Shown here in pieces: positions 11,958 through 21,640 of a stretch of DNA of 64,000 nt. Both the position numbers and the translations under genes were made by a program. This DNA is from Gracilaria gracilis (lineage: Eukaryota > Rhodophyta > Florideophyceae > Gracilariales > Gracilariaceae). Location of the stretch: the NCBI GenBank assembly GCA_030374805.1, contig JARGSG010000001.1, positions 930,001-994,000 of the forward strand, in the 5' to 3' direction. A model generated the notes under the pieces. The model was not told the DNA's origin and did not search any database. It saw only the letters and a program-made list of their open reading frames with translations. Position 1 is the stretch's first letter; each line of letters begins with the position of its first letter.

Positions 11958-13544
11958 TTAGTGCGCAGCCATTCCAACTGCTCCCTTGATAGCTTCATCC
12001 ACAACTTCACTAAGTGTCGGATGGGTATGTACGCAAAAGGCAAGTTCATCGACTGTCGTACCTCGCGCCACAGCGTTTGAACATTCCTGAATCAAGTCCG
12101 CAGCATGTAATCCAATTATATGGACACCTAATATTTTTCCATTGCTCTTGTTGAACAACACCTTTGCAATACCATCTCCTTCGCCCTCAGCCAAGGCTTT
12201 TGAGTTGGCGCGGAAGTGCCCAACTGATTTCCCCAAATCGAAACCTTCCGACGACGCTTTTTCTTTCGCCGCTGGCTCTGTCAACCCAACCATCGATATC
12301 TCCGGATGCGTGAAGCAAGCCGCTGGCACCGCATTATGGTCCACCTTGTGTTCTTTACCAACAATGTTTTCAACTGCGCTGATGCCTTGGGCAGATGCTG
12401 CATGGGCAAGCATCATCTTCCCGTTGACGTCACCAATGGCATACAGATGTTCAATTACAGATCCGTTCTTGTCAAGGACACGCATACGTTCATCCACAGG
12501 AACAAATCCCCTCTGGGTTTCCACTTGCACTGATTCTAGACCTAAGCCTTCTGTGTATGGTGCACGCCCTGTTGCAATCATTGCAGCGTCTACTTCTAGT
12601 TTGTCAACTGGTTCCTTGCTCCCAGCGTCGATAAGATCAATAATCACAGGACGTTGTCCCGGGACACCTGGTGTGACTTTCGAAGCGAAGACGTTGGTAT
12701 GATAGTCGATTGATCGGGGATTAATAAGAAGCCTTTGTGCTAGGCGAGCAATCTCTGGGTCAAAGCCAGGCATTAAGTTTGGCATAGCTTCCACGAAAGT
12801 CACGTTAGAGCCCAATGCAGTGTAGACGTCGGAAAACTCAAGGCCAATGTAACCAGATCCGACAATCGCGACCCAATCAGGAACCCATTCCATCTTCAAT
12901 GCGTCATCACTCGTAAAGACAGTTTTGCCGTCAATTTCGACGCCTCTCGGCACGAAGGGAACGCTCCCAGGTGCTAGAATGATGCTCTCTGCTGTGTATG
13001 TCCTTCCGTCAGATCCTTTCACACTTTGAGCACCCGTAAGCGTCGCTCTAGCATTAATGATCGTGACACCGAGTGCACTTAATGAGTTTGCCATGTTTCC
13101 TTTGACTTTGGACGCTAAGCCGTTGGCATGATCGGCAACTCCTTGTCGGTCATACGAGACTCCATCAAGAGATATGCCTAGAGCTCGCAAATGGTCAGCA
13201 TCCTTCATTTCCCGAATACGACCGGCGGCAGCGAGAAGGGCTTTGGATGGAACGCAGCCCCTATTGACACATGTTCCGCCAACATCACGCGCCTCGAAAA
13301 TACAGACTTTCAAACCCTTTGCAACGGCATGGAGAGCCGCACCATGTCCTCCAACACCAGCGCCGACGATCGCTAGATCATAATCGAAGGAAGCACGGGG
13401 AGTTCCTTTTGATGCTAGAGGCCGCAACTTCAGATTGGCAGTGCGATCGACTGTAGTTCGAATGAACGAAGACCTTTGGCAAATGAACGAATGTTGCGGG
13501 CGATGGGCCCAGGATGACGGAGAAACTGCAGCGATAAACGCCAT
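11958..13544 (-). CDS. Dihydrolipoyl dehydrogenase (E3), plastid type
   Basis: The product is 528 residues from the ATG at 13544. After a basic, Ser-rich leader of about 50 residues come the FAD-binding GAGVGG (61-66), the redox disulfide [13 protein letters not shown] (Cys92, Cys97), the NAD-binding [10 protein letters not shown], and the C-terminal active-site [10 protein letters not shown] with its His and Glu. The enzyme reoxidises dihydrolipoamide in 2-oxoacid dehydrogenase complexes. The leader and the cyanobacterial/plastid-like sequence suggest the plastid pyruvate dehydrogenase complex that makes acetyl-CoA for fatty acids. The frame continues 47 codons upstream without family similarity. 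It is divergent from the SPB4 helicase. Confidence 0.93.
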   Translation of the reverse strand: MAFIAAVSPSSWAHRPQHSFICQRSSFIRTTVDRTANLKLRPLASKGTPRASFDYDLAIVGAGVGGHGAALHAVAKGLKVCIFEARDVGGTCVNRGCVPSKALLAAAGRIREMKDADHLRALGISLDGVSYDRQGVADHANGLASKVKGNMANSLSALGVTIINARATLTGAQSVKGSDGRTYTAESIILAPGSVPFVPRGVEIDGKTVFTSDDALKMEWVPDWVAIVGSGYIGLEFSDVYTALGSNVTFVEAMPNLMPGFDPEIARLAQRLLINPRSIDYHTNVFASKVTPGVPGQRPVIIDLIDAGSKEPVDKLEVDAAMIATGRAPYTEGLGLESVQVETQRGFVPVDERMRVLDKNGSVIEHLYAIGDVNGKMMLAHAASAQGISAVENIVGKEHKVDHNAVPAACFTHPEISMVGLTEPAAKEKASSEGFDLGKSVGHFRANSKALAEGEGDGIAKVLFNKSNGKILGVHIIGLHAADLIQECSNAVARGTTVDELAFCVHTHPTLSEVVDEAIKGAVGMAAH

Positions 13545-14082
13545 CGTTCGATTCAGTTGAACTGTCTTCGAGACGTTTTTGAAACTGCAGGAGACAACAA
13601 CCAGAGGAGTGCAATTTAACTTGTACTCGTGGTTAAAGCTTGCCGCACTATTCGTATTGTGAATGCTGCAATATGCAGGCAACAATTAGTGGTATTTGCT
13701 AAGCCTGGTGTTTACGACTGCAATTCGCTAGGGAGCAGATGAAGAGAATCTTCCGCTCGACAAAACGCCGCTTTGGATGCATCCTTCGCTGTTGAATGGA
13801 TGCTTCGATCCCTCGTTGGAATGAATGAGCAGATCTGCCGTTTAGCAAACGTCAAACGTAGACCAAACACGTGGATCTTTTCTATCTGAAAAGAAAAGGG
13901 TAGCTTTGTAGCATGATGCTTTGTAGAAATTAAAGGAACGGGGTGTGGGCAAGTTCTCTGTTGTAGAGATTTACCGCCGACGTCTCTATTAGAGGGCCTC
14001 TAAACTACGAAGCTAGTCCACAACAGATCCGTACTTAGCTTCAAAAAGCTCTTGAGCTTCAAAAAGCTCTTGTCTTGTCTTA
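13545..14082. promoter_or_regulatory. Divergent promoter between LPD and SPB4
   Basis: This 538-base region serves two genes reading outward. An 18-bp unit (AGCTTCAAAAAGCTCTTG) occurs twice in direct tandem at 14037-14072, ending 10 bases before the SPB4 ATG. An AAAAGGGTAGC stretch near 13903 is a weak relative of the CAAGGGTA element. Confidence 0.5.
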
Positions 14083-15882
14083 ATGGCCACCGCAGGCCCA
14101 TGGACCGCTCTTCGTCCTCCTCTGGCGGAACCACTGGTGAATGCTATACACGATGCATTCCGCTACAAGTCTATGACCCCTGTTCAAGCCACTGCCATAC
14201 CACCCCTTCTTACCTGCAAGGATGTCTGTGTTCAAGCAGAAACCGGTTCTGGGAAGACTCTATCTTTCTTAATTCCCATTGCACAGGAAATGCTGAAGAA
14301 AAGCCCTAAGCCATCGAAGCGCATTTTTTCTCTGGTGATACTGCCTACAAGAGAATTGGCATCTCAAGTACATGCAGTGGCATGTACCCTTTTTCACAAC
14401 ATTCCCGGAGATGTATCTCCGGTTCCTCTTGTCGGTGGAACTGATTGCAGCTCTGCTGGGCCAGATGTGAAGTACAGAGACCACAGGTTGATAATAGCTA
14501 CCCCTGGCCGTCTTGCGGCAGCTCTGGAATCAAACCAACTGCATTGCAACACATTAGAAATGCTCATACTTGACGAGGCTGATCGTTTGCTGGATATGGG
14601 ATTCTCAGTAACGCTTACCACTATTCTAACCAGATTGCCCAGGCAACGCCGCACGGGAATATATTCTGCAACACAAACGGACGAGATTATATCCCTGGCT
14701 CGAGCAGGACTACGGAATCCTGTGCGAGTTGTTGTCAAGGTGGATTCTGTCGAGGGAAAGCGAGTGGTGCCAGCCTCTTTGTCAAGTTATTTTGATATGG
14801 TTCCACAAGCAGAAAGGCTTGCACGAGTGATGGACATTATTGCTCGTGAAAAGGGGAAGTTCATCGTCTATTTTCTGACGTGTGCCTGTGTTGAGTACTA
14901 TCGTCGTCTCCCGCTAAATAGAATGCTGTCTTGTGCGCTGAAGAATAGCAGCCCTGGGGGGCAAACAGAGGCCGAAGCCCAGTCAACCGAGAGAAAATTC
15001 ATAGCTCTCCATGGAAAGATGAATCAGAATCGTCGTAACCGGAGTCTAACACAGTTTGTAGAGTCTGAGAACGGAGTTTTATTTTGCACAGATGTGGCGG
15101 CTAGGGGGATTGACATTCCAGATGTCGACTGGGTTGTGCAGTTCGACGCACCCCAAGAGCCCGATGCTTATGTTCATCGTGTAGGCCGAACGGCTCGTCT
15201 GGGTCGCGACGGAAAGTCCACTATTTTTCTCGCAGGGAGCGAAGAATCATACGTGGACTTCTTAAAAATACGGAAGTGTCCAATGGTCAAATTTGACTTG
15301 TTCGAGTCCAGTGACACTGTGGAGGATTTAAGAAAGGTTGTTCGAGAAGCTACTCTAGGTGACAGAGCGATCCTGGAGGCATCGGAGCTCGCCTTTTTAA
15401 GTTATATAAGGGCATACAAGGAACACAGATGTCGCTATCTTTTCAAACTTGATGAGCTTGATATAAATAGCGTAGCCGATTCCTTTGGTTTGTTTCGGTT
15501 ACCCCGCTTCTACGAGTTTAAGAAACTTCGTAGCAAAATAAAACCTCGAGGTGAAGGCGTTAATATCCGTGAGATCAAATTCAAGGATAAACAGAAAGAG
15601 ACGGCTCGTCAGAAGAAGATATCAGAGGCAAGGCAAAGGAGTAACGAGAGAATTGAGAAGATTGCCCGAAAAGGAAAGAAACGAAAACGAAAAACAAAGG
15701 CTCACGATACCACTCAGGGTAAAGTCAAGGGAAATGGAAAAGGGAAGACCAGTCAAGTTGAGTATCACATCAGGGATGATGAAGAGGATTTCAGCTTTGA
15801 AGCTATGCAACTAAGAAAACTGAAGCGAGGGAAAATCACTCAAGAAACGTTTGATCAACTAACTTGTCAAGATAAACTATGA
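14083..15882 (+). CDS. SPB4: DEAD-box RNA helicase SPB4/DDX55
   Basis: The 599-residue product has all DEAD-box motifs in order: Q motif (MTPVQATAIP, 31-40), AETGSGKT (52-59), PTRELASQ, TPGR, DEADRLLDMGF, SAT, then in the second lobe VLFCTDVAARGIDIP and HRVGRTARLG. The C-terminal extension has YIRAYKEHRCRYLFK, IADSFGL-type residues (VADSFGLFRLP) and a long Lys/Arg-rich tail, as in SPB4/DDX55. This helicase acts in the nucleolus on 27S pre-rRNA during 60S subunit maturation. Motif III reads SATQ. The length fits yeast and human proteins (about 600). Its stop is only 10 bases from the stop of the convergent sulfurtransferase gene. Confidence 0.93.
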   Translation: MATAGPWTALRPPLAEPLVNAIHDAFRYKSMTPVQATAIPPLLTCKDVCVQAETGSGKTLSFLIPIAQEMLKKSPKPSKRIFSLVILPTRELASQVHAVACTLFHNIPGDVSPVPLVGGTDCSSAGPDVKYRDHRLIIATPGRLAAALESNQLHCNTLEMLILDEADRLLDMGFSVTLTTILTRLPRQRRTGIYSATQTDEIISLARAGLRNPVRVVVKVDSVEGKRVVPASLSSYFDMVPQAERLARVMDIIAREKGKFIVYFLTCACVEYYRRLPLNRMLSCALKNSSPGGQTEAEAQSTERKFIALHGKMNQNRRNRSLTQFVESENGVLFCTDVAARGIDIPDVDWVVQFDAPQEPDAYVHRVGRTARLGRDGKSTIFLAGSEESYVDFLKIRKCPMVKFDLFESSDTVEDLRKVVREATLGDRAILEASELAFLSYIRAYKEHRCRYLFKLDELDINSVADSFGLFRLPRFYEFKKLRSKIKPRGEGVNIREIKFKDKQKETARQKKISEARQRSNERIEKIARKGKKRKRKTKAHDTTQGKVKGNGKGKTSQVEYHIRDDEEDFSFEAMQLRKLKRGKITQETFDQLTCQDKL

Positions 15883-15892
15883 AGCAATTCTA

Positions 15893-16942
15893 TCATGTCG
15901 TAACGGGGTTACTGCTTTCTGCCCCATACTCACTCCAACTCCCATCGTAAACGGCGGCCTCTACTCCGAGCTCATGAAGGGCGACGCACAGAATCGCAGC
16001 AGTAACTCCACTCCCACATGTGAGTGAAACAGGTTGAGTTATGCTATTCGGATGCAATCCAGCTTCCTCAAAGACCTGTTGTAGTTCTTCAACGGTTTTC
16101 ATCTTTCCCGAGGAGACAAGAGTCCGACTTGGCAAATTGTAAGCACCAGGCATATGCCCGCTAAGCAAACCTGGTCTCGGCTCTGGACTTGTTCCGTCAA
16201 AACGACCTTTCGATCTCGCATCGATGATCACTCCGTTCCGGTCGTTGATTTGGCGGAGCATGTATTGCATGTCACGAACGAGGTCATGGTTTACATTTGA
16301 AACGAATGGTGAGCTCGACTTAACGAGTGTGTGTTCCGGAGGTGGTCTGGTATCAACAGGTAAATTTTGGCTCTCCCATTCGTTCAATCCACCGTCCAGT
16401 AAGTACGAATCTTCCTTCCCGTGAAGTCGGAACATCCACCATGCGCGAGCCGCACCAACAAAACCAGATTGAGCATAAATGACTACCGGTTTTTCGTTAG
16501 AGACACCAAGCTCAGATACTTTCGCGGCAAATTCTTTTGGTTGTGGTAACATATGCGCCAACGAAGAAGATTGATCACTCAAACCGGGCCCGTCTATGTC
16601 GAAGAAGCGGGCACCACTGATCCTTTTCTTGGTATAGTCGCCGTAGGGATCACGCTTTTCCTTAGGCATATACCACGATGCATCCAGAATGGTTACATCA
16701 CTCAGCCGAGAGACCAACCATTTCGGATCCACTAAAGCTGAAGGATGAGAAGATGACGACATCGACAAAGATGAGCGTGTTGATGACGATAGAGAGTTAT
16801 GTAAGATACCAACCGGTCGTTTCCTTCTGCAGACAATGGTCTGCTTTCGAAGAAAGCAAGAAGGTGCGTGTATGTTTGAGATATTAAATCGAGGGCTTGC
16901 GGTTCGTAGGAATCCCAAGATTGGGGGCCGAAGTGAGAACAT
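15893..16942 (-). CDS. Thiosulfate/3-mercaptopyruvate sulfurtransferase (two-domain rhodanese)
   Basis: The 349-residue product has two rhodanese domains. In the first the catalytic Cys position is degenerate (VVIYAQSGFVGAARAWWMF). The second carries the active loop CGSGVTA, the form typical of mercaptopyruvate/thiosulfate sulfurtransferases. The domains hold DASWYMP, SGARFFDID, LLDGGLNEW, SGHMPGAYNLP and VYDGSWSEYG. It transfers sulfane sulfur to cyanide or thiols and links cysteine catabolism to persulfide and H2S metabolism. The first 60 residues are basic and Ser-rich, consistent with an organellar presequence. A second Met at residue 61 (MSSSSHPSALV) could start a cytosolic form. A TACAAGGGTA element lies 17 bases upstream of the first ATG. 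Confidence 0.9.
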   Translation of the reverse strand: MFSLRPPILGFLRTASPRFNISNIHAPSCFLRKQTIVCRRKRPVGILHNSLSSSTRSSLSMSSSSHPSALVDPKWLVSRLSDVTILDASWYMPKEKRDPYGDYTKKRISGARFFDIDGPGLSDQSSSLAHMLPQPKEFAAKVSELGVSNEKPVVIYAQSGFVGAARAWWMFRLHGKEDSYLLDGGLNEWESQNLPVDTRPPPEHTLVKSSSPFVSNVNHDLVRDMQYMLRQINDRNGVIIDARSKGRFDGTSPEPRPGLLSGHMPGAYNLPSRTLVSSGKMKTVEELQQVFEEAGLHPNSITQPVSLTCGSGVTAAILCVALHELGVEAAVYDGSWSEYGAESSNPVTT

Positions 16943-17360
16943 CTAATCACGGGTTTGATACAAGGGTAGTGATTCACAACCAATCCGCAACTGGAGTGAT
17001 TTTATCTTCATCGGTAGCGAGACCCGTGGGATTCGTTTGGGAATCCCTGTGGACAAAAATGCCTACTGTAGAGTGCACATCGGCCAGGGTTTCATTCAAA
17101 ATGGCGCACTTAGTGTGTTTAAGATGCTCAATTTTTGTTCTAGATACGAGTCGGTTGAGAAGTCTTGCGGCGTGTAACCTTACAAACATATAAACAGTCG
17201 TTTCAGCAGCTTAATTCATAGTTCGATCACAAGAGCACCTCCTATCTTACTGCCTTATATAAAGAACATGTACATAGTTACCATTCAGACCGCAAATACG
17301 AACACCTAAAGCCCCCAAACAAAACTTTTGTTACCACCTCGACCAACGTAAGCTGGATGA
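16943..17360. other. Spacer upstream of the sulfurtransferase
   Basis: This is the sulfurtransferase promoter side and the 3' side of the acyl-CoA synthetase. It includes TACAAGGGTA at 16959-16968. Nothing else is recognised. Confidence 0.35.
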
Positions 17361-18845
17361 TCACAAGTGGGCTTGCGGTTTATCCGTGAAACACAACCGC
17401 CTCACTTCTGCACGACTGATCTTCCCGTTGAGATTTCTCGGTAAACAATCAGTGACGAAAATCTCCTTCGGACGCTTATAGTGAGCCAGAGACTCTCTAC
17501 AGACGCCCATAAGCGCATGCACTACTTTCGAAACGTACTCCTGAACCATCAGAACTACCGCTGCCACAACAGCTTCTCCCAAAACAGGATGCGGTACGCC
17601 GACAACTACTGCTTCCTTAACAGCAGGATGTGCAAGCAAGGTCGTTTCTACTTCTGCAGGCCAAACTGTCTCCCCCGCAGACCTAATGGAATCAGATGTA
17701 CGTCCGAGTACGGCGAAACTGCCGTCTTTGTTCTCTACAACGACATCGCCGGTGCGAAAGAACCCGTCTTGAAAGCATAAACTTCTATCTGCAGTGGCGT
17801 AACCATTGAAAACGGCTGCACCACGTAACCAAAGCTCTCCCTTCTGTCCAGGCATGCAAGGACAACCCGTCGAAACGTCGACTACACGAGCAGCAAAATG
17901 TGGGGCAAGAAAGCCTGGATATGGATGCTGTCTCAGAATGACACTGCTGGCGGTTTCTGACATTCCGTACGCGCCAAGGATTCTGGCGCGAGGACAGAGT
18001 CGTGACAGCGCTGCAAGCAGAGGCTGTTGTGCTCGAGCGCCACCGTACAGGACTGCGTGGATGTGGGGGAGTTCTATACCGTTCGCAGCGTCAACGAGTA
18101 GCTGCAAAGTGGAAGGAACGGCGACTAGAATAGTAGTTCGAGATTGCTGTATGAGCGTCAACAAAATCTTGGCGTGCGATGGGTCGCTTGGTCGGAGTGT
18201 GGAGGGGGGAAAGATGTGATGGCCGTGTGAAAGGGCGACAGCGTGACTGGACGAAAAGCCTGAAAGATGATACAAAGGAGCCAGATGAAGGTAAACGGAG
18301 GTGGGACTTAAGCGAAGAGCGAATTGCTTGAAACGAGATTGCACGTATATGTTCCGAAATGTTAATGGGACCGGTTTGGGATTGCCTGATGTGCCGGAGG
18401 TGAAGAACACGGCACATGTGTCTGACGTAAGACTGGCATGCACGCATGAAGATTTGGACGGCATAAGGGAAAACGTTTCACCGTCATGTAGGAGTACGAC
18501 AGACGGAGGATGACGAATGGTGGGGAAAAGCGGCAACAGCTGTTTGTATTGCTCTTTGGTGGTGATGAACACTGACGATGGAAACTCCAAGAGTGTTTGT
18601 CGTAATTCGGATAGACTCCAGCGATCATTGAGAAAAACGGGCACGCATTGCAGGCGATGAAGCGCAAAGCATGTCGAAAACGCAATACGAGGGGGAAGAC
18701 GAAAGACGGCGACTTGAAGACGACGGTTCACATCATGTGGTGAATCAATAAGCAATTCGAGCTGTTTGTACGATTGGCGGATAGCGTTTTGAAGCGATTG
18801 AACTGTGCCATCCGAAGTGTGAAGAAGAGCATGACTGCTGTTCAT
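17361..18845 (-). CDS. AMP-forming acyl-CoA synthetase, possibly o-succinylbenzoyl-CoA ligase-like
   Basis: The 494-residue ANL-superfamily enzyme shows the core motifs: P-loop FFTSGTSGNPKPV, YGMSETAS, the ATP-binding block FRTGDVVVENKDG, hinge region GRTSDSIRSAGETVWPAEVE, and the catalytic Lys region NLNGKISR. It adenylates a carboxylate and transfers it to CoA. The compact length and motif spellings recall plant AAE14/MenE and the oxalyl/malonyl-CoA ligase group, so a role in phylloquinone/menaquinone synthesis is possible but unproven. It has no obvious presequence. The C-terminus is Ala-His-Leu, which fits the permissive peroxisomal PTS1 consensus [SAC]-[KRH]-L. It ends 418 bases from the next gene on the same strand. 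Confidence 0.8.
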   Translation of the reverse strand: MNSSHALLHTSDGTVQSLQNAIRQSYKQLELLIDSPHDVNRRLQVAVFRLPPRIAFSTCFALHRLQCVPVFLNDRWSLSELRQTLLEFPSSVFITTKEQYKQLLPLFPTIRHPPSVVLLHDGETFSLMPSKSSCVHASLTSDTCAVFFTSGTSGNPKPVPLTFRNIYVQSRFKQFALRLSPTSVYLHLAPLYHLSGFSSSHAVALSHGHHIFPPSTLRPSDPSHAKILLTLIQQSRTTILVAVPSTLQLLVDAANGIELPHIHAVLYGGARAQQPLLAALSRLCPRARILGAYGMSETASSVILRQHPYPGFLAPHFAARVVDVSTGCPCMPGQKGELWLRGAAVFNGYATADRSLCFQDGFFRTGDVVVENKDGSFAVLGRTSDSIRSAGETVWPAEVETTLLAHPAVKEAVVVGVPHPVLGEAVVAAVVLMVQEYVSKVVHALMGVCRESLAHYKRPKEIFVTDCLPRNLNGKISRAEVRRLCFTDKPQAHL

Positions 18846-20034
18846 AACGGCGGACGGAGAGGTTCATGTGTAGATAGGGAACGGGAATGCGCTTCGCAGC
18901 TACTTTCGATTGATAGTGATGATGGGGAAACGGACGGGAATGTGGTTCACAACGTTTGCCGCCATGAGGCGGTTCTGACCACAAGCCGTGGTCTCACCCT
19001 GTTCATCTCCCAGATCTGTAGATCGCAGCATTTGCTCCCAGTCACAGCTCGTATCTGTTACGATGCACTGTAATGGCCATAAGTTGTGGAATTACAGCAC
19101 ATGAGCAAGAGTCGTCGTGTCACCCGTGTCATGCGCCGTGCTTACTGAAATGAAGTGACAGTCAGTGTTACTGACTCAGTACGTGTCACCGAACACGTCA
19201 TCAGATTCCATCAACATGAGAACGACTTGCTGTACTGTAACACGAACAGACGAAGCCAAGTTGAGCTGACTTTTCTCGCGTTCCTTTGTATATATAGCGA
19301 GTGCCTTGTCGTGCTCCTTGACGTGCTAATGGCCATGACATTGCACGTGATTCGCTGCACACATTAGCTGCGACGTCGTCCCATCCGCGCTCTGATGCTC
19401 ACTTGTCCTGTTCCAAGCATGGGCGAATAAAATCTTCTCTGAAAACAACGCTTTTCTTCATCGACACCGATCATTGCTGCCATTGGCTGTAATTACCAAG
19501 GGTAAGAGGGCTACTTCACGCAACGGGCTTGTATTATAACCGCCGACTCTGATCAAAGCGCTTCAGGCACAAATCCTTGCGAATTCGGGCGAGGATCCCG
19601 AGCTGCAAATTTTGCAGCAGAAGATCCTAACCGATGGGGTGAACTTATGAGCACTCGGGAGCTCACCTCTCTTCGTGCCAGACTTCTCTTTGTTCTGTGT
19701 TACTTCCTGCCAACTTCAAGCCAAAACGCAGTAACTGTTGTCCGGCCTGCTGACCGAAAGCATGCTGACCAAAAGGCAGACAATCTTGCCTCAGAACTCT
19801 TCACTCGTAGGGCACAGCGTTACATCGAAATGAGACCCCTGACCAGGTTTGCTTGCAATAGCTTTATACGCCATATACATAGAAGTCATTAGCGTTAGTC
19901 TTCATTTCATTTACAGAGCACTTTGCGAAGTGCGTCAATCAGCAATCACAGTTAATCAGTTAAGTTAGATAGTAAGATTTCAGGTAGTAGTACATAATCA
20001 CAGCCAAAAATCAAATCACCAAGCCATGGAGGTT
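18846..20034. other. Long intergenic region between acyl-CoA synthetase and tweety-like gene
   Basis: No gene is recognised in 1.2 kb. It holds a TACCAAGGGTA element at 19494-19504, a TATATATAGCG stretch near 19289 and a short inverted repeat GCTGCAAATTTTGCAGC near 19602. An 81-codon open frame at 19647-19892 (+), open further upstream, has no family I can name. It probably contains the acyl-CoA synthetase promoter. Confidence 0.35.
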
Positions 20035-21414
20035 CTATGCCACATTGATAGCCATGTCACTCTCATCGTCCATGCTTAGCCCAGCATCCTTAACGCCCCT
20101 CCAAACAATCAAGCTCCTGGCAACTTGCATGCCGAACAAGCTAGCGATACCCGCAACCATGAGGCATATCGAGAGTCCCAGAAAGCCAACAAACAATTCA
20201 TAAACGCCTTGAATAGCCGCATGTCCCGCAGGCGAGCACACAACGCTTTCCAGCTTTCCCGAGAACTGGATCTGCATCGAGCAATTCAGCGCAGCCTCCA
20301 CTCGATTACCCGACCAGCGAGCAGTCTCCGCAACACTCTCAGCGGAGGTGTTGAGCAGCAACTTGACTGTGGACGACGCAAGCTCGCTCTGAAGCACCGA
20401 GTCCGCAGCCAGTTGGATTCGTTCGCGCACGCCAACCGCGGACGTTGCCGGGCAGTCAAAGCCAGACTGTAAAAGCGCGTTCGGTTCTGAAACGGCATTT
20501 CCCAGCAAGGAGTCGCGGTATCCATGCAGCATATGACAGACGTCAGCTACGGTTATACCGACGGCGGTAGTAACGCCCACACACGCCCAGCAGAAGAACG
20601 ACGGGAGCAGGAAGAAAGTGAGGTGAGCCACGAAGCGGAGCACTCGACGGCGATTCTGAATGGTGAAAGCGTCGACAAGGAACAACAAAAGCGGCGCCGA
20701 AGCGATGAGAAGAATGATTGCGAGCAGAACGACGTACACCAAAGTGACGGCGCGACGAACAACTTGCAAAACATGATCGATGGCGTTTACTAACGAAAGC
20801 AGATTGGCGCGCAGCGGGTTGAGGTTGGGATAGTTTTGTATGGTGTACTGGTGCATGGCGGAAAGCGAGCGCTCACCAAACTCGGGTAAAAACTGGTTAA
20901 TAGGATTGTCAGCACGAAGCGCTTGAGCAGGGTCAAAATCGAGCAGACGCCTTCTGAAGAAGAGCGCAACATCAACAAACGAGAAGCCTGAGAGCGACAG
21001 ATCGTTGGTGAGGCCCGAAATCAAGTCGACGGCATCCAAAGAAGCAAACTGAAGCGTTGCGTTTGCAAGCAGCGTGAGCGAGGTGAAGGTGAAAATGAGA
21101 AACAAGATAAGCGAGGAGAAGGCGCATTGCAACAAAGTAGCGTGTCGAGAATGGGACAAGCGCTTGATTCGGGCATCTGTGGACTGGCGGCGACAAGAGT
21201 AGCGAACCAGCAAGTGCAGCAACAACAGAAACGTCAAGGCAAGGGCGAAAAAGATGGGCAGCAACGCAGTAAAAGCTACAGGCGAGAGGTACGCGAAAGA
21301 GAACTCGAACTGGTGAGAAGCGGTGGGCCATCGCGGCACAGAGCGAAAGAACGACACGGCATTGGACTGCTCCACGGGAAGGGAATAGTTGAGGTGCGGC
21401 TGTAGGGTGGTCAT
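20035..21414 (-). CDS. Tweety-like five-pass membrane protein
   Basis: The 459-residue product starts at the ATG at 21414, because the longer frame begins at GTG and its extra 43 residues are low-complexity Pro/Ser. Five hydrophobic segments are visible: two near the N-terminus (about 47-75 and 90-120), two in the middle (about 230-260 and 275-305) and one near the C-terminus. Loops of about 100 residues lie between segments 2-3 and 4-5. The last loop carries Cys residues, as in VADVCHML and GFDCPA. This layout and the N-terminal YLSPVAF...LLLLHLLVRYSCRR segment resemble the tweety homologue (TTYH) family and its plant relatives. Those proteins have reported roles as anion channels or in lipid handling. 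The similarity is by topology and spacing, so the call is moderate. The gene lies 226 bases downstream of QTRT2 on the same strand. Confidence 0.5.
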   Translation of the reverse strand: MTTLQPHLNYSLPVEQSNAVSFFRSVPRWPTASHQFEFSFAYLSPVAFTALLPIFFALALTFLLLLHLLVRYSCRRQSTDARIKRLSHSRHATLLQCAFSSLILFLIFTFTSLTLLANATLQFASLDAVDLISGLTNDLSLSGFSFVDVALFFRRRLLDFDPAQALRADNPINQFLPEFGERSLSAMHQYTIQNYPNLNPLRANLLSLVNAIDHVLQVVRRAVTLVYVVLLAIILLIASAPLLLFLVDAFTIQNRRRVLRFVAHLTFFLLPSFFCWACVGVTTAVGITVADVCHMLHGYRDSLLGNAVSEPNALLQSGFDCPATSAVGVRERIQLAADSVLQSELASSTVKLLLNTSAESVAETARWSGNRVEAALNCSMQIQFSGKLESVVCSPAGHAAIQGVYELFVGFLGLSICLMVAGIASLFGMQVARSLIVWRGVKDAGLSMDDESDMAINVA

Positions 21415-21640
21415 GAGGGGAGAGGCGGCATACGAACAAAGGGGGGGTAGGAGAGACGACGGCGCAGAGGGAGAAGAAGGAGGGAAAGAAGGGGGGACGG
21501 GGGGGGAAGGCGACAATGAGCGCGAGGTGACGCGCTCCAACACGGCAAGGAACGCGCGCTCAGCGAGCGCGAGCGTGTCTCGCGTGACGCGTAGTGCGCT
21601 ACGGCGAGGTGCTTACAGCGAGCACAGCGAGCGTGGCAAG

